Shown in pieces: positions 34,589 to 44,193 of a stretch of 64,000 bases of DNA (the stretch's first letter is position 1; every line of letters begins with the position of its first letter). The DNA is from Mycobacterium sp. DL99 (GTDB taxonomy: Bacteria; Actinomycetota; Actinomycetes; Mycobacteriales; Mycobacteriaceae), in the NCBI RefSeq assembly GCF_004762045.1, contig NZ_SJOM01000007.1, positions 4,995,706-5,059,705 on the forward strand. The letters run 5' to 3'. Both the position numbers and the translations under genes were made by a program. The notes below the pieces were generated by a model that worked only from the letters and a program-made list of their open reading frames with translations, was not told the DNA's origin and searched no databases.

Positions 34589-36226
34589 TCATTGGCCGAC
34601 CAGGGACAGCGCGAACCCGCGACGAAGCTTGCCCGACGGTGTTTTCGGGATGGCTCCCGGCGGTAGGACGACGACCGTGCGTGGCCGTGCATCCACTTCG
34701 GTGACCACATGATGGGCGACGTCATGCTGGATGCGGCGGACCTCGCTATGGTCATCGAACGCACTCGATTCCACTGCGACGGCGAAGGACTCCGTCGAAC
34801 GCCCGGAATGCAGTCGCACCGCAACGGCACAACCCGGTCGCACGCCATCGACGCGACCGGCAGCACGCTCGATGTCGGTCGGATGGATGTTCCGCCCGGC
34901 CATGATGATTACATCCTTGACGCGGCCACAGACCACGATGTGGCCGTTCTCCATCAGGTAGCCCAGATCGCCGGTGTCGTACCAGCCCCGCTCGTCCTGT
35001 GCGGGCACAAATCCCGCCGCCGTGGTGTAGCCCCGGGTCAGTGATTCGCCGCGGACCTGGATCACTCCGACACCGCGGGCCGGAAGCACTTTCCCGTCCT
35101 CGTCGACAATGCGGGCTTTGAGCCCACTCAGCAAGGGGCCCAGTGTCGCCAACCGGCGACGATTGCCGTTCTTCGTCGGCACCGCACGTCGCAGCGTCGC
35201 CAGGATGTCGGCATCCACCTCATCGACCACGAGGCCGGAGTTGCACTCCGAGAACGAAACCGCGACCGTGGTCTCGGCCATGCCGTACGCCGGCAGAATC
35301 GCTTCTGGTCGCAAGCCGAACTGCTTGCCTGCAGCGCACAGATCCTCGACGTCGGCCGGCTCAACCTGCTCGGCACCTGACAGCGCCCATCGCAACGTCG
35401 ACAGGTCGAACTCGCCGGGTTGGGCCTGCCTGCGCAACCGCTTGGCCAACAGTGCATAGGCGAAGTTCGGCGCGGCGGTCATCGTGCCCTTGTACTTGTC
35501 GATGAGCCTCGCCCACAGCAACGCGTCCTGCAGGAAATCCATTGGCGTGATCTTGACCAGCTCCGCACCGAAGTACATCGGAACTGTCAGGAACCCGGTC
35601 ATCCCCATGTCGTGGAACAGCGGCAGCCAGCTGATGATCACGTCGCTGTCTAGGTTGTACTCGGCGCCGACGAACATCGCCTCAGCGTTGGAATGCAGGT
35701 TGCGGTGGGTGATTTGGACCGCTTTGGGAGGCCCCGTGGAGCCCGACGTCAGCTGCAACAGCGCCAGGTCGTCCTCGTCGACGTGCACCGGGTCGATCGG
35801 CTCCGTACCGAGCAGCTGCTCGATGGTGACAACGGCCACCCCGCGCTCGGCCAGCACGGGCTCGGCACCCAGAAATGGCTCGGATAGCACAACGGTGTCG
35901 GTGTCGATGGCTCCGACCACCTCGGCCGTTTCAGCAGCCCATTTCACGAGGTCGGTGCGAGGGGTGGGTTGGTGCAGCATGGTCAGGCTGGCGCCACGCA
36001 TCCAGACCGCCTGGGCGGTAGGCGCAACCTCGACCGGAAGTCCGGCCAGCACCGCGATCGCGTCGCCGCGGTCTACGCCTGCCGCGGCGAGGCCGCCCGC
36101 GACCCGACGCGCCCGCTGATGTACCTGTTCCCAAGTATGCCGAACCGGCGCATGTGGTTCACCGGTCACCATCCCCCTGGTGCTTGCATGTGCGTTTGCA
36201 TACATCGTCTCGGTGAATTTGCTCAT
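34589..36226 (-). CDS. Fatty acyl-CoA/AMP ligase (FadD family)
   Basis: A 545-residue ANL-superfamily enzyme that adenylates a carboxylic acid, then either passes it to CoA or to a carrier protein. Core motifs: [18 protein letters not shown] (ATP loop), [29 protein letters not shown] (in parts) and the hinge [16 protein letters not shown]. The C-terminal Lys region is [11 protein letters not shown]. Whether it is a CoA ligase or FAAL cannot be decided by eye; the HDMGM and PNFAYALL segments are FAAL-like. It is divergent from the sulfatase operon. Start 36226 (MSKFTETMY) has a G-run upstream. Confidence 0.88.
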   Translation of the reverse strand: MSKFTETMYANAHASTRGMVTGEPHAPVRHTWEQVHQRARRVAGGLAAAGVDRGDAIAVLAGLPVEVAPTAQAVWMRGASLTMLHQPTPRTDLVKWAAETAEVVGAIDTDTVVLSEPFLGAEPVLAERGVAVVTIEQLLGTEPIDPVHVDEDDLALLQLTSGSTGPPKAVQITHRNLHSNAEAMFVGAEYNLDSDVIISWLPLFHDMGMTGFLTVPMYFGAELVKITPMDFLQDALLWARLIDKYKGTMTAAPNFAYALLAKRLRRQAQPGEFDLSTLRWALSGAEQVEPADVEDLCAAGKQFGLRPEAILPAYGMAETTVAVSFSECNSGLVVDEVDADILATLRRAVPTKNGNRRRLATLGPLLSGLKARIVDEDGKVLPARGVGVIQVRGESLTRGYTTAAGFVPAQDERGWYDTGDLGYLMENGHIVVCGRVKDVIIMAGRNIHPTDIERAAGRVDGVRPGCAVAVRLHSGRSTESFAVAVESSAFDDHSEVRRIQHDVAHHVVTEVDARPRTVVVLPPGAIPKTPSGKLRRGFALSLVGQ

Positions 36227-36666
36227 GGATCCCCCCTGAACCCATTGCGTTACGTTTCCGCGAATGATTCGTACCCGAATGGCGCACGTAATCATCGGCG
36301 ATGCTCCCACGGCAATCAGAGCAATCGCAGACGGCGGCCGGACAGTCGGCACGGGACGAACCCACGATTCCGACAGAATAGCCAGCCTGGGCCAAGATTC
36401 GAGGCCATCTGCCGGTCAACCGATGTTCGTGTCGGCGTTCCTGAATGGATATTTGTTTGGGCAACAAGGCAATACGCCCGCCGAACAACGAGAATATCGA
36501 AGGAGGTGGCAAATTCGACGATGGACTCCGATCGACGCCCCGGCCCCAAAGCGAGCGCGTCGGTAAATATCGGCTGAGAAGCGTCGAGAAGCCCACCGGT
36601 GGCCGGCGAAACCACATACCGTCGGCCAGAGACGAAAAAGTCGGGGATCGACAGGAGGACTGAAAC
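36227..36666. other. 440-base divergent intergenic region between FadD and sulfatase operon
   Basis: This gap is visibly richer in A/T than the surrounding genes (for example around 36440-36500 and 36560-36600). It must hold promoters for the minus-strand ligase and plus-strand sulfatases. A clear ribosome site, ACAGGAGGAC, ends at 36661 before the sulfatase ATG; another GAAGGAGG at 36498-36505 precedes no convincing start. No KstR pattern is present. The frame at 36445-36663 looks non-coding. Confidence 0.6.
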
Positions 36667-38217
36667 ATGCCAAACGGCAAGCCGAACATTCTCGTGATCT
36701 GGGGCGATGACATCGGCATCAGCAACCTGAGTTGCTACAGCGACGGCCTGATGGGCTACCACACCCCGAACATCGACCGCCTCGCCAGCGAGGGCATGCG
36801 GTTCACCGACTCCTACGGCGAGCAAAGTTGCACCGCGGGCCGCGCGGCATTCATCAGTGGGCAGAGCGTCTATCGCACCGGAATGAGCAAAGTCGGTGTG
36901 CCCGGCGTGGACATCGGTTGGGCCGCAGAGGATCCGACCATCGCCGAGCTACTCAAGCCGCTCGGGTACGCGACCGGCCAGTTCGGCAAGAACCACTTCG
37001 GCGACCTCAACAAATACCTGCCGACCGTTCACGGTTTCGACGAGTTCTACGGCAACCTCTACCATCTCAACGCCGAGGAAGAACCCGAGAACTTCGACTA
37101 CCCGCACGAGGATCGGTACCCGCGGCTCTACCAGCTGGCCAAACCGCGTGGCGTGCTCAAGTGCAAGGCCACCACCGACGTGTCCACCGAACCGGACGAC
37201 CCGAAGTTCGGGCCCGTCGGCAAGCAGACCATCGAGGACACCGGCCCGCTGAACACCAAGCGGATGGAGACCATCGACGAGGACATCGCCGACTCCACGG
37301 TCGACTACATCAAGCGTCAGCATGCGGAAGGCAATCCGTTCTTCGTGTGGTGCAACTTCACCCACATGCACCTCTACACCCACACCAAGCCGGAGAGCCG
37401 TGGGCAGGCCGGGCTGTGGCAGTCGCCGTACCACGACACGATGATCGACCACGACCGCAACGTCGGCACCGTGCTGAACGTGCTCGACGAGCTCGGTATC
37501 GCCGAGGACACCATCGTCATCTACTCCACCGACAACGGCCCGCACCGCAACACCTGGCCCGACGGCGGCACCACTCCGTTCCGCAGCGAGAAGAACACCA
37601 ACTGGGAGGGCGCTTTCCGGATTCCCGAGCTGATCCGCTGGCCCGGAAAGATCAAGGCCGGCTCGGTCTCGAACGAGATCATCCAGCACCACGACTGGCT
37701 GCCCACCCTGTTGGCCGCCGCCGGTGATCCCGACATCGCGGAGAAGCTCAAGACGGGCCACAAAGCCGGTGCCGACGGGGAGACCGAGTACCAGGTTCAC
37801 ATCGACGGGTACAACCTGTTGCCGTACCTGACCGGCGAGGTGGAGACCAGCCCGCGGCGTGGGTTCTTCTATTTCTCCGACGACGGGGACCTGGTGGCGC
37901 TGCGATTCGAGAACTGGAAGATCGTCTTCGCCGAACAGCGGTGCCAAGGCACCCTGCGGGTCTGGGCCGAGCCGTTCACCCCCCTGCGGGTGCCGAAGTT
38001 GTTCAACCTGCGCACCGACCCGTACGAGTTCGCCGACATCACGTCGAACACGTACTACGAATGGCTGCTGCGGCACGACTTCTTCGTGTTCTACGCGACC
38101 GCAATGGCGACGAAGTTCCTTGAGACGTTCAAGGACTTCCCGCCTCGGCACGCACCGGCCAGCTTCAGCGTGGATCAAGCCGTCGAGAAGTTGCACGAGT
38201 TTCTAGCGAAGGACTGA
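36667..38217 (+). CDS. Type I sulfatase (arylsulfatase family)
   Basis: A 516-residue cytoplasmic sulfatase (no signal peptide) that would hydrolyse a sulfate ester. The metal-binding DD pair is D14/D15 in WGDDIG; the formylglycine motif is SCTAGR with C55, which must be oxidised by an FGE; other active-site pieces are GKNHFGD, THMHLYTHTKP and YSTDNGPH (metal Asp/Asn). First gene of a sulfatase-sulfatase-HAD-FGE cluster with gaps of 3 bases to each of the next two stops/starts. The alcohol carrying the sulfate is unknown. Confidence 0.92.
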   Translation: MPNGKPNILVIWGDDIGISNLSCYSDGLMGYHTPNIDRLASEGMRFTDSYGEQSCTAGRAAFISGQSVYRTGMSKVGVPGVDIGWAAEDPTIAELLKPLGYATGQFGKNHFGDLNKYLPTVHGFDEFYGNLYHLNAEEEPENFDYPHEDRYPRLYQLAKPRGVLKCKATTDVSTEPDDPKFGPVGKQTIEDTGPLNTKRMETIDEDIADSTVDYIKRQHAEGNPFFVWCNFTHMHLYTHTKPESRGQAGLWQSPYHDTMIDHDRNVGTVLNVLDELGIAEDTIVIYSTDNGPHRNTWPDGGTTPFRSEKNTNWEGAFRIPELIRWPGKIKAGSVSNEIIQHHDWLPTLLAAAGDPDIAEKLKTGHKAGADGETEYQVHIDGYNLLPYLTGEVETSPRRGFFYFSDDGDLVALRFENWKIVFAEQRCQGTLRVWAEPFTPLRVPKLFNLRTDPYEFADITSNTYYEWLLRHDFFVFYATAMATKFLETFKDFPPRHAPASFSVDQAVEKLHEFLAKD

Positions 38218-38220
38218 GTC

Positions 38221-39774
38221 ATGCCGAACGGAAAACCGAACATCCTGGTCATCTGGGGCGACGACATCGGCATCTGGAACCTCAGTTGCTACAGCCGCGG
38301 CATGATGGGGTACTTCACGCCGAACATCGACCGCATCGCGAACGAAGGCATGCTGTTCACCGATTCCTATGGCGAACAGAGCTGCACCGCGGGCCGGGCA
38401 TCGTTCATCACCGGTCAGAGCGTGTACCGCACCGGGATGAGCAAAGTGGGCATGCCCGGCGTCGACGTCGGACTGCAGGCCGAGGACCCGACGATCGCCG
38501 AACTGCTCAAGCCACTGGGCTATGCCACCGGGCAATTCGGCAAGAACCACCTCGGCGACCTGAACAAGTACCTACCCACCGAACACGGATTCGATGAGTT
38601 CTTCGGCAACCTGTACCACCTCAACGCCGAGGAGGAACCGGAGCACGAGGACTACCCCACCGCCGAGGAAGCCCCGAAGATGCGGGCCGCGTTGCTGCCC
38701 CGAGGCGTCATTCACTCCTGGGCCACCGACCAAGACTCCGGCGAGGTGGACGAGCGCTACGGGCCGGTGGGCAAGCAGCGCATCGAGGACACCGGACCGC
38801 TGACCAAGAAGCGGATGGAGACCGTCGATGACGAAACAACCTCCGCGTGTGCCGATTTCATCAGGCGCCAGTACGAAGCCGACACCCCCTTCTTTGTGTG
38901 GATGAACTTGACCCACATGCACTTCCGGACTCATACCAAGCCGGAGAGTCGGGGACAAGCCGGCCGCTGGCAGTCCCCGTACCACGACACCATGATCGAC
39001 CACGACCGCAACGTCGGCACACTTCTCGACCTGGTCGACGACTTGGGTATCGCCGAGGACACCATCGTCATCTACTCGACAGACAACGGCCCACACGCGA
39101 ACTCCTGGCCGGACGGTGCGACCACCCCGTTCCGCAGTGAGAAGGCCACCAACTGGGAGGGCGCGTTCCGCATTCCGGAGATGATTCGTTGGCCCGGGAA
39201 GATCAAGCCGGGCGCAATCTCTAATGAGATTGTGCAGCACCACGACTGGCTGCCCACCTTCTTGGCCGTGGCGGGCGACCCGGATATCGTCGAGAAGTTG
39301 AAGAAAGGCCATACGGCCGGGGCCGATGGAAAGACCGAGTACAAGGTCCATATCGACGGGTACAACCTGCTGCCATACCTCACCGGCGAGGTGGAGAAGA
39401 GTCCGCGCCGCGGAATGATCTACTTCTCCGACGACGGCGACGTGCTGGGCATCCGAGCGGACAACTGGAAGATCGTGTTCATGGAGCAACGTTGCCAGGG
39501 CACCCTGCAGGTATGGTTCGAGCCGTTCACCAAGTTGCGTGCGCCCAAGCTGTTCAATCTGCGCACCGACCCCTTCGAGCGTGCGGACGTTACATCAAAC
39601 ACCTACTGGGACTGGATGATCGACCGCCTGTTCCTCATGTTCTATGGCTCCGCGATCGTGACGCAGTTCCTCGATACCTTCAAGGAATTCCCGCCGCGCC
39701 AGGAGCCGGCTTCGTTCACCATCAATCACGCCGTGGACGAACTCAAGAAGTTCCTCGCAACGGGCGGCGGCTAG
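38221..39774 (+). CDS. Type I sulfatase, tandem paralogue
   Basis: A 517-residue paralogue of the preceding gene, strongly similar along its whole length by eye, with the same active-site motifs: WGDDIG, SCTAGR (C55), GKNHLGD, THMHFRTHTKP and YSTDNGPH. It starts three bases after the first sulfatase stops. Main differences lie around residues 130-190 (EHEDYPTAEEAPKM, ALLPRGVIHSW) and in the C-terminal third, so the pair may differ in substrate. No signal peptide. Needs the FGE encoded downstream. Confidence 0.92.
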   Translation: MPNGKPNILVIWGDDIGIWNLSCYSRGMMGYFTPNIDRIANEGMLFTDSYGEQSCTAGRASFITGQSVYRTGMSKVGMPGVDVGLQAEDPTIAELLKPLGYATGQFGKNHLGDLNKYLPTEHGFDEFFGNLYHLNAEEEPEHEDYPTAEEAPKMRAALLPRGVIHSWATDQDSGEVDERYGPVGKQRIEDTGPLTKKRMETVDDETTSACADFIRRQYEADTPFFVWMNLTHMHFRTHTKPESRGQAGRWQSPYHDTMIDHDRNVGTLLDLVDDLGIAEDTIVIYSTDNGPHANSWPDGATTPFRSEKATNWEGAFRIPEMIRWPGKIKPGAISNEIVQHHDWLPTFLAVAGDPDIVEKLKKGHTAGADGKTEYKVHIDGYNLLPYLTGEVEKSPRRGMIYFSDDGDVLGIRADNWKIVFMEQRCQGTLQVWFEPFTKLRAPKLFNLRTDPFERADVTSNTYWDWMIDRLFLMFYGSAIVTQFLDTFKEFPPRQEPASFTINHAVDELKKFLATGGG

Positions 39775-39777
39775 GCG

Positions 39778-40689
39778 GTGACGGAATTGCTTTCCTGGGC
39801 CGAGGGACCCACGAAGTCGGCGATCGTCGACTTCGTGGGCCGCGTCACCACCGACGGTCCGGATTTCGTTGCGCCGGAAGCCCGGGTCGCGGTCTTCGAC
39901 AACGACGGCACCCTGTGGTGTGAGAAGCCGGCCTACATCCAGCTGGACTTCCTGGTGCGCCGGCTGGCCGAGCAGGCCGCCGCCGAGCCGGCGCTGGCAG
40001 CCGAGCAGCCGTATCAGGCTGCGGCCGCCGGCGATCTGGCCTGGTTCGGGGATGCCGTCACCAAGCATTACAACGGTGATGATTCGGCCCTGAAAGTCCT
40101 TGCCGGCGGCGTACTTTCGGCGTACGCGGGACTGACCGTCGAGGATCACGCGGACCGGATCGCGGCGTTCTTCGCCGAGGCGCAGCACCCGACACTGAAC
40201 CGGCCGTACACCGCGTGCGGCTATCAGCCGATGGTCGAACTGCTGCGTTACCTGGAGGCCAACGGCTTCACCAACTACATCACCTCCGGTGGCGGCCGTG
40301 ATTTCATGCGCCCGGTGACAGAGTCGATGTACGGCATCCCGCCCGAGCGGGTGATCGGCAGCTCGGTGGGGCTCGATTTCGTCGACGGTCAGCTCAAGAC
40401 CACGGCCACACCGGAGTTCCTCAATGACGGTCCGGTCAAGGCAGTGCGCATCTGGGGGCGCGTCGGGCGTCGGCCGATCTTCGCGGCGGGCAACTCCAAC
40501 GGCGATATCCAGATGTTGGAGTACGCCGGCGGCGGCACGGGCCCGTCGTTGGGTCTGCTGGTGCGTCATGACGACGCCGAACGCGAATTCGATTACACCG
40601 CAGGAGCCGAAAAGGCACTGGGGCTGGCCGCCGACCGTGGCTGGACGGTGGCGAGTATGCGCGACGATTGGACGACGGTCTTTGACTGA
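39778..40689 (+). CDS. HAD-family phosphatase
   Basis: A 303-residue haloacid-dehalogenase-fold hydrolase. Motif I is VFDNDGTLW (D41 nucleophile, D43), motif II is ITSGGGRDF and motif III/IV is AAGNSNGDIQML. Phosphoserine-phosphatase-like members act on small phosphorylated compounds. The gene sits between the sulfatases and their activating enzyme, starting with GTG four bases after the sulfatase stop, so it likely acts in the same pathway, perhaps removing phosphate from a product or intermediate. Confidence 0.87.
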   Translation: MTELLSWAEGPTKSAIVDFVGRVTTDGPDFVAPEARVAVFDNDGTLWCEKPAYIQLDFLVRRLAEQAAAEPALAAEQPYQAAAAGDLAWFGDAVTKHYNGDDSALKVLAGGVLSAYAGLTVEDHADRIAAFFAEAQHPTLNRPYTACGYQPMVELLRYLEANGFTNYITSGGGRDFMRPVTESMYGIPPERVIGSSVGLDFVDGQLKTTATPEFLNDGPVKAVRIWGRVGRRPIFAAGNSNGDIQMLEYAGGGTGPSLGLLVRHDDAEREFDYTAGAEKALGLAADRGWTVASMRDDWTTVFD

Positions 40690-40717
40690 GTCCGCACCGA
40701 AGTGGTCGACTCGACGC

Positions 40718-41605
40718 ATGACATCAGCCGATCTGGTCTGGATTCCGGCACAGACGGCGGTCCTCGGCTCTGACGCGCACTACCCCGAGGAGGCGCCGGC
40801 CAGGGAGGTCGCCACCGCGGGGTTCTGGATCCAGCGTCAACAGGTGACCAACGCCGATTACACCGAATTCGTGGACGCCACCGGCTATCTCACGGTCGCC
40901 GAACGTCCGGTGAACCCGGACGACTTCCCGGGCGCTCCGGCGGAAAACCTGGTTCCCGGCTCGATGGTGTTCCAGCGCACCTCGGGTCCGGTGGACCTGC
41001 GGCACATCAACCAGTGGTGGGCCTGGACGCCGGGCGCGTGCTGGAATCACCCCCGCGGGCCGCGATCGTCCCTGAAGGGACGCGAGCAGCATCCGGTGGT
41101 GCACATCGCCTTTGACGATGCCGTAGCTTATGCGGACTGGGCCGGCCTGGAACTGCCGAGCGAGGCCCAGTGGGAGACCGCGGCCCGCGGCGGGATCGCC
41201 GGTGCGGCATACACGTGGGGCTACGAGCCCGAGCAACCCGGGCAGCGCCTGGCGAACTACTGGCACGGCGAGTTCCCCTACCTGCCTGACACCGGTTATG
41301 GCACAACGAAACCGGTCGGCAGCTTCGAACCCAACGGCTACGGCCTGTTCGACATGGCAGGCAATGTCTGGGAGTGGACCACGGACTGGTACGGCGAGGA
41401 CCGCGCCACCACACCGTGTTGCGCCGCGGACACCTACGACCCGAACCAGCCGCAGTTCCAGATCGGGCGCAGGGTGATCAAGGGCGGCTCGTTCCTCTGT
41501 GCCGACAGCTACTGCATGCGGTACCGCCCCGCCGCGCGGCGGCCCCAGATGGTGGATACGGGTATGAGCCACATCGGCTTTCGGTGTGTGCGCCGCGCCG
41601 ACTAG
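40718..41605 (+). CDS. Formylglycine-generating enzyme (sulfatase activator)
   Basis: A 295-residue FGE/SUMF1-type copper oxidase that converts the sulfatase CxAxR cysteine to formylglycine. The active-site pair C261 and C266 lies in SFLCADSYCMRYRPAARR, with the same spacing as in human and M. tuberculosis (Rv0712-like) enzymes; VWEWTTDWY and IGFRCVRR are the other fingerprints. Last gene of the sulfatase cluster, 28 bases after the HAD gene. A local FGE for two local sulfatases makes the cluster self-sufficient. It overlaps tail-to-tail with the TetR gene. Confidence 0.94.
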   Translation: MTSADLVWIPAQTAVLGSDAHYPEEAPAREVATAGFWIQRQQVTNADYTEFVDATGYLTVAERPVNPDDFPGAPAENLVPGSMVFQRTSGPVDLRHINQWWAWTPGACWNHPRGPRSSLKGREQHPVVHIAFDDAVAYADWAGLELPSEAQWETAARGGIAGAAYTWGYEPEQPGQRLANYWHGEFPYLPDTGYGTTKPVGSFEPNGYGLFDMAGNVWEWTTDWYGEDRATTPCCAADTYDPNQPQFQIGRRVIKGGSFLCADSYCMRYRPAARRPQMVDTGMSHIGFRCVRRAD

Positions 41606-42168
41606 GGTTGGGCCTCACCGAACGCCGGGGCGACGAAGCGCCGTAACACCTCCCGCTCGGCGGCCTCATCGTCACCCGGCCAGACCAGCAGTGACAGCAC
41701 CAGGCGCACGATCCATGCCGCGGCCGCGGGGTCGTCCTCGCCCAGACCGGTGAGTTCGGTGGCGAACGCGGCAGGCACCGGCGATTGCGTCAGGTCCGCC
41801 ATCCCGCCGCCGCTGCGCAGTGAGCCGAGGAGCAGATCGAACATCGGATCGGCTCGGATGCGTTGCAGTGCAACGGTAACGGCGGTCAAAACCCGCTGCG
41901 CTCCGGTCAGCCCGTCGACCGCTCGACGCACCTCTCCCACGATCGAAGCCGCCAGCCTGGCCAATACAGCGTCGCGGATCTGCGCCTTGCCACCGGCGTG
42001 CCGGTAGACCGTCGCGCGCGAGCAGTGCACCCGGGCCGCCAGCGCGTCGATGTCCAGTGCGTCAAACCCGTCGCGGGCCGCCATCTCGGCCGCAGCGGTG
42101 TAGATGCGCTCGGCAGCCTCGACCCGTCGGTCGCCCCCGACCAACCAGTCCGTGCGCCCAGGAGACAT
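41602..42168 (-). CDS. TetR-family transcriptional regulator
   Basis: A 188-residue regulator with a helix-turn-helix (IDALAARVHCSRATVYRHAGGK) in the first ~65 residues and a short helical ligand domain. Divergent from a cytochrome P450 gene with a 19-base quasi-palindrome (42184-42202) 15 bases upstream of its start, so self-control and P450 control are likely. Its 3' end overlaps the FGE gene by four bases tail to tail. Confidence 0.87.
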   Translation of the reverse strand: MSPGRTDWLVGGDRRVEAAERIYTAAAEMAARDGFDALDIDALAARVHCSRATVYRHAGGKAQIRDAVLARLAASIVGEVRRAVDGLTGAQRVLTAVTVALQRIRADPMFDLLLGSLRSGGGMADLTQSPVPAAFATELTGLGEDDPAAAAWIVRLVLSLLVWPGDDEAAEREVLRRFVAPAFGEAQP

Positions 42169-42183
42169 AGCGACTAATTTATC

Positions 42184-42202
42184 GCATGCTGAGACAGTAT
42201 GC
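42184..42202. promoter_or_regulatory. Candidate TetR operator
   Basis: GCATGCTG and CAGTATGC form 8-base arms (one mismatch) around AGA. ATGCTGA is also directly repeated (42186-42192 and 42199-42205). The site lies between the divergent TetR and P450 genes, close to the TetR start. Confidence 0.5.
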
Positions 42203-42333
42203 TGAATAATTCTCAGCCGGTCTGCAGGTCACCGCGCTGGATTGAGACGCGTCCGCACCACGAGTCCGGTCGGCGAATATCAACTTGTCCCGACGTCGTT
42301 GACTCGCCCAGAATCGCCAGCCAACCTGGGCAA

Positions 42334-43533
42334 ATGCTTCTGGCACACGAACTGTTCGAGCCGCACTGCCTGCAGGATCCGTATCCGCTCTATGACCGGC
42401 TGCGGGCCCACGCGCCGGTGGCACAGGTCGGCGAGTCCCCGTTCTTCGTGGTGACGTCATTCGACGCCGTCATCGAGGCCACCGCACGCGCGCAGGACTT
42501 CTCCTCGAATCTCACGGCGACCATGTGGTCTCAGCCCGACGGCACCGTCTCCCCCTTCGGCATGGGCGAGCCGGGCAACCCCGTCCACGTGCTGGCCACC
42601 GCCGACGATCCGGTCCACGCCGCGCATCGCAAGTTGGTGCTACCCCGGATGGCGGCCAAGCGGATCTCCGAGCTCGAGCCGTTCATCGCCACCACGGCCG
42701 CAGAACTGCTCGCCGAGGCCGGCGGGGAGTTCGACTGGATGTCCGCACTGGCCGACCGGCTGCCCATGCTGGTGGTCGCGCGGTTGCTCGGGCTTCCAGC
42801 CGACGACGTGGACCGGCTCGTGACGTGGGCTTATGCCAGCACTCAGCTCCTCGACGGTTTGGTCGACGCCGACCAGCTGACCACGTCGGGGATCGCGGCC
42901 GTCGAACTCGGCGGGTACCTGACCGAACAGTTCGGTGCAGCTTCGGCAAACCCACGGGAAAACCTGCTCGGGGACTTGGCCGGGTACTGCGCGGCCGAGC
43001 GGGTGTCCCGCGACACAGCGGTGTTCATGCTGATCCAGCTGGTGGGGGCGGGAGGCGAATCGACCGCATCGTTGATCGGCAGCGCCGTGTGGATTCTGAG
43101 CCGCCGGCCCGACCTGGCCGAGCGGCTGCGAACGGATCCCACGATGATCGCGCCGTTTCTCGAGGAGGTCCTGCGGTTCGAGTCCCCGTTCCGGGGGCAC
43201 TATCGCCACGTCTTGGCCGATACCGAACTGGCAGGAGTCGCATTGCCCGCGGACAGCCACCTGCTGCTGCTGTGGGGCGCGGCCAACCGGGACGACGCAG
43301 TGTTCGAGTACCCGAACGAATTCCGGCTCGACCGGCCGAATACCAAGAACCACTTGGCATTCGGCAAGGGCGGGCACTTCTGCCTCGGGGCCGCGCTGGC
43401 CCGGCTCGAAGCCCGCATCGTGATGTCGTCTCTACTGGGCACCGACAACACCATTCGACCGGCCGGGGATGCCGAATGGCAACCCAGCCTGCTGGTTCGC
43501 CGGTTACGTCAGCTTCCGCTGAGCGTGCGGTGA
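42334..43533 (+). CDS. Cytochrome P450
   Basis: A 399-residue bacterial class I P450, a haem monooxygenase needing ferredoxin and reductase partners (none adjacent). The haem Cys350 is in FGKGGHFCLGAALARLE; the ExxR motif is EEVLRFE; the I-helix oxygen-binding motif is GAGGEST, with Glu in place of the more usual Asp. ATG 42334 is used because the frame upstream does not look like P450 sequence. Located in the accessory block with the sulfatases and SDRs, so a sterol or lipid substrate is possible but unproven. Confidence 0.9.
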   Translation: MLLAHELFEPHCLQDPYPLYDRLRAHAPVAQVGESPFFVVTSFDAVIEATARAQDFSSNLTATMWSQPDGTVSPFGMGEPGNPVHVLATADDPVHAAHRKLVLPRMAAKRISELEPFIATTAAELLAEAGGEFDWMSALADRLPMLVVARLLGLPADDVDRLVTWAYASTQLLDGLVDADQLTTSGIAAVELGGYLTEQFGAASANPRENLLGDLAGYCAAERVSRDTAVFMLIQLVGAGGESTASLIGSAVWILSRRPDLAERLRTDPTMIAPFLEEVLRFESPFRGHYRHVLADTELAGVALPADSHLLLLWGAANRDDAVFEYPNEFRLDRPNTKNHLAFGKGGHFCLGAALARLEARIVMSSLLGTDNTIRPAGDAEWQPSLLVRRLRQLPLSVR

Positions 43534-43545
43534 TCTACCCGGAAC

Positions 43546-43821
43546 TCAGGCGGCTTGCGCGGCGAGCGCGATGCTGTCGTCGTCGACGAACACCAGGCCA
43601 CCGTCGTCAAGGTTGACGGCCCACCGCCGTGCCGGTTCGACGATTCGCTCGCCGGCGACCTCGACCGCGGTCCCGGCCAAGTCGGCGAAATCTTCGACAA
43701 CGGTGCCATGCAGTTCTTCGTCAGTTCCCGGATACACCACCACCGAGGAACCCACAGCAACTTCTTCGGCAATTTCACCGGAGTCGCTGCCGTTAACCCC
43801 CGTCACGACATCTTCGGACAT
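43546..43821 (-). CDS. Hypothetical protein
   Basis: A 91-residue acidic protein (MSEDVVTGVNGSDSGEIAEE) with a likely small beta-barrel core (VGSSVVVYPGTDEELHGTVV, then RWAVNLDDGGLVFVDDDSIAL in parts). A GGGGAGG ribosome site precedes the ATG. It is convergent with the P450 gene at a 12-base gap. No family recognised. Confidence 0.65.
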   Translation of the reverse strand: MSEDVVTGVNGSDSGEIAEEVAVGSSVVVYPGTDEELHGTVVEDFADLAGTAVEVAGERIVEPARRWAVNLDDGGLVFVDDDSIALAAQAA

Positions 43822-44193
43822 CCCACACCTCCCCAATTGCTGACGCGTGCAACCGAGTACATCACAAACGCCTGCGATCGGCTCACTTTCGTTGATACCT
43901 ACAGCCACACCTTGCATAGGTCTCGGGCAAATTTCCAAATCCGGTAACGACGACCATTCCGGCAAACGCGTCACAGTGGGGTGTGCAGCGTGATGTCAGT
44001 CACGCTCATCGGCCGACAGTGCCACTGATCAATGCTTTTGAGGCAACGGCAGCAACATTCGCCTTCCATCAAACTCCCCCAGTACGACGGCCGTGGACCG
44101 GTTGCTGAGCAATCAGGGGCGAACAGCCCGCCGAAAACCCGACAACCCCGTCCGGATCGCGGTGACACACACCACATCGGCGTTCGCTAGTGT
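43822..44193. other. 372-base intergenic region with an inverted repeat
   Basis: No convincing gene. AGCGTGA (43987-43993) and TCACGCT (44000-44006) form a 7-6-7 inverted repeat, a plausible regulator site. The region provides promoters for the minus-strand hypothetical gene and, at its right end, for the KstR-boxed epimerase operon. Confidence 0.5.

Noticed and set aside
34589-36226. FadD as a nonribosomal or polyketide loading enzyme
   Set aside because: No PKS, NRPS or carrier-protein gene is nearby, so only a general acyl ligase call is supported.
36445-36663. Open frame of 72 residues in the sulfatase promoter region
   Set aside because: Low-complexity charged sequence with no ribosome site or family resemblance, A/T-rich, and it runs into the strong sulfatase ribosome site.
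43971-44177. Cys-rich 68-residue frame on the minus strand
   Set aside because: The CCCRC cluster looked WhiB-like, but spacing does not fit the WhiB cysteine pattern, no ribosome site is present, and it overlaps an inverted repeat typical of regulation.
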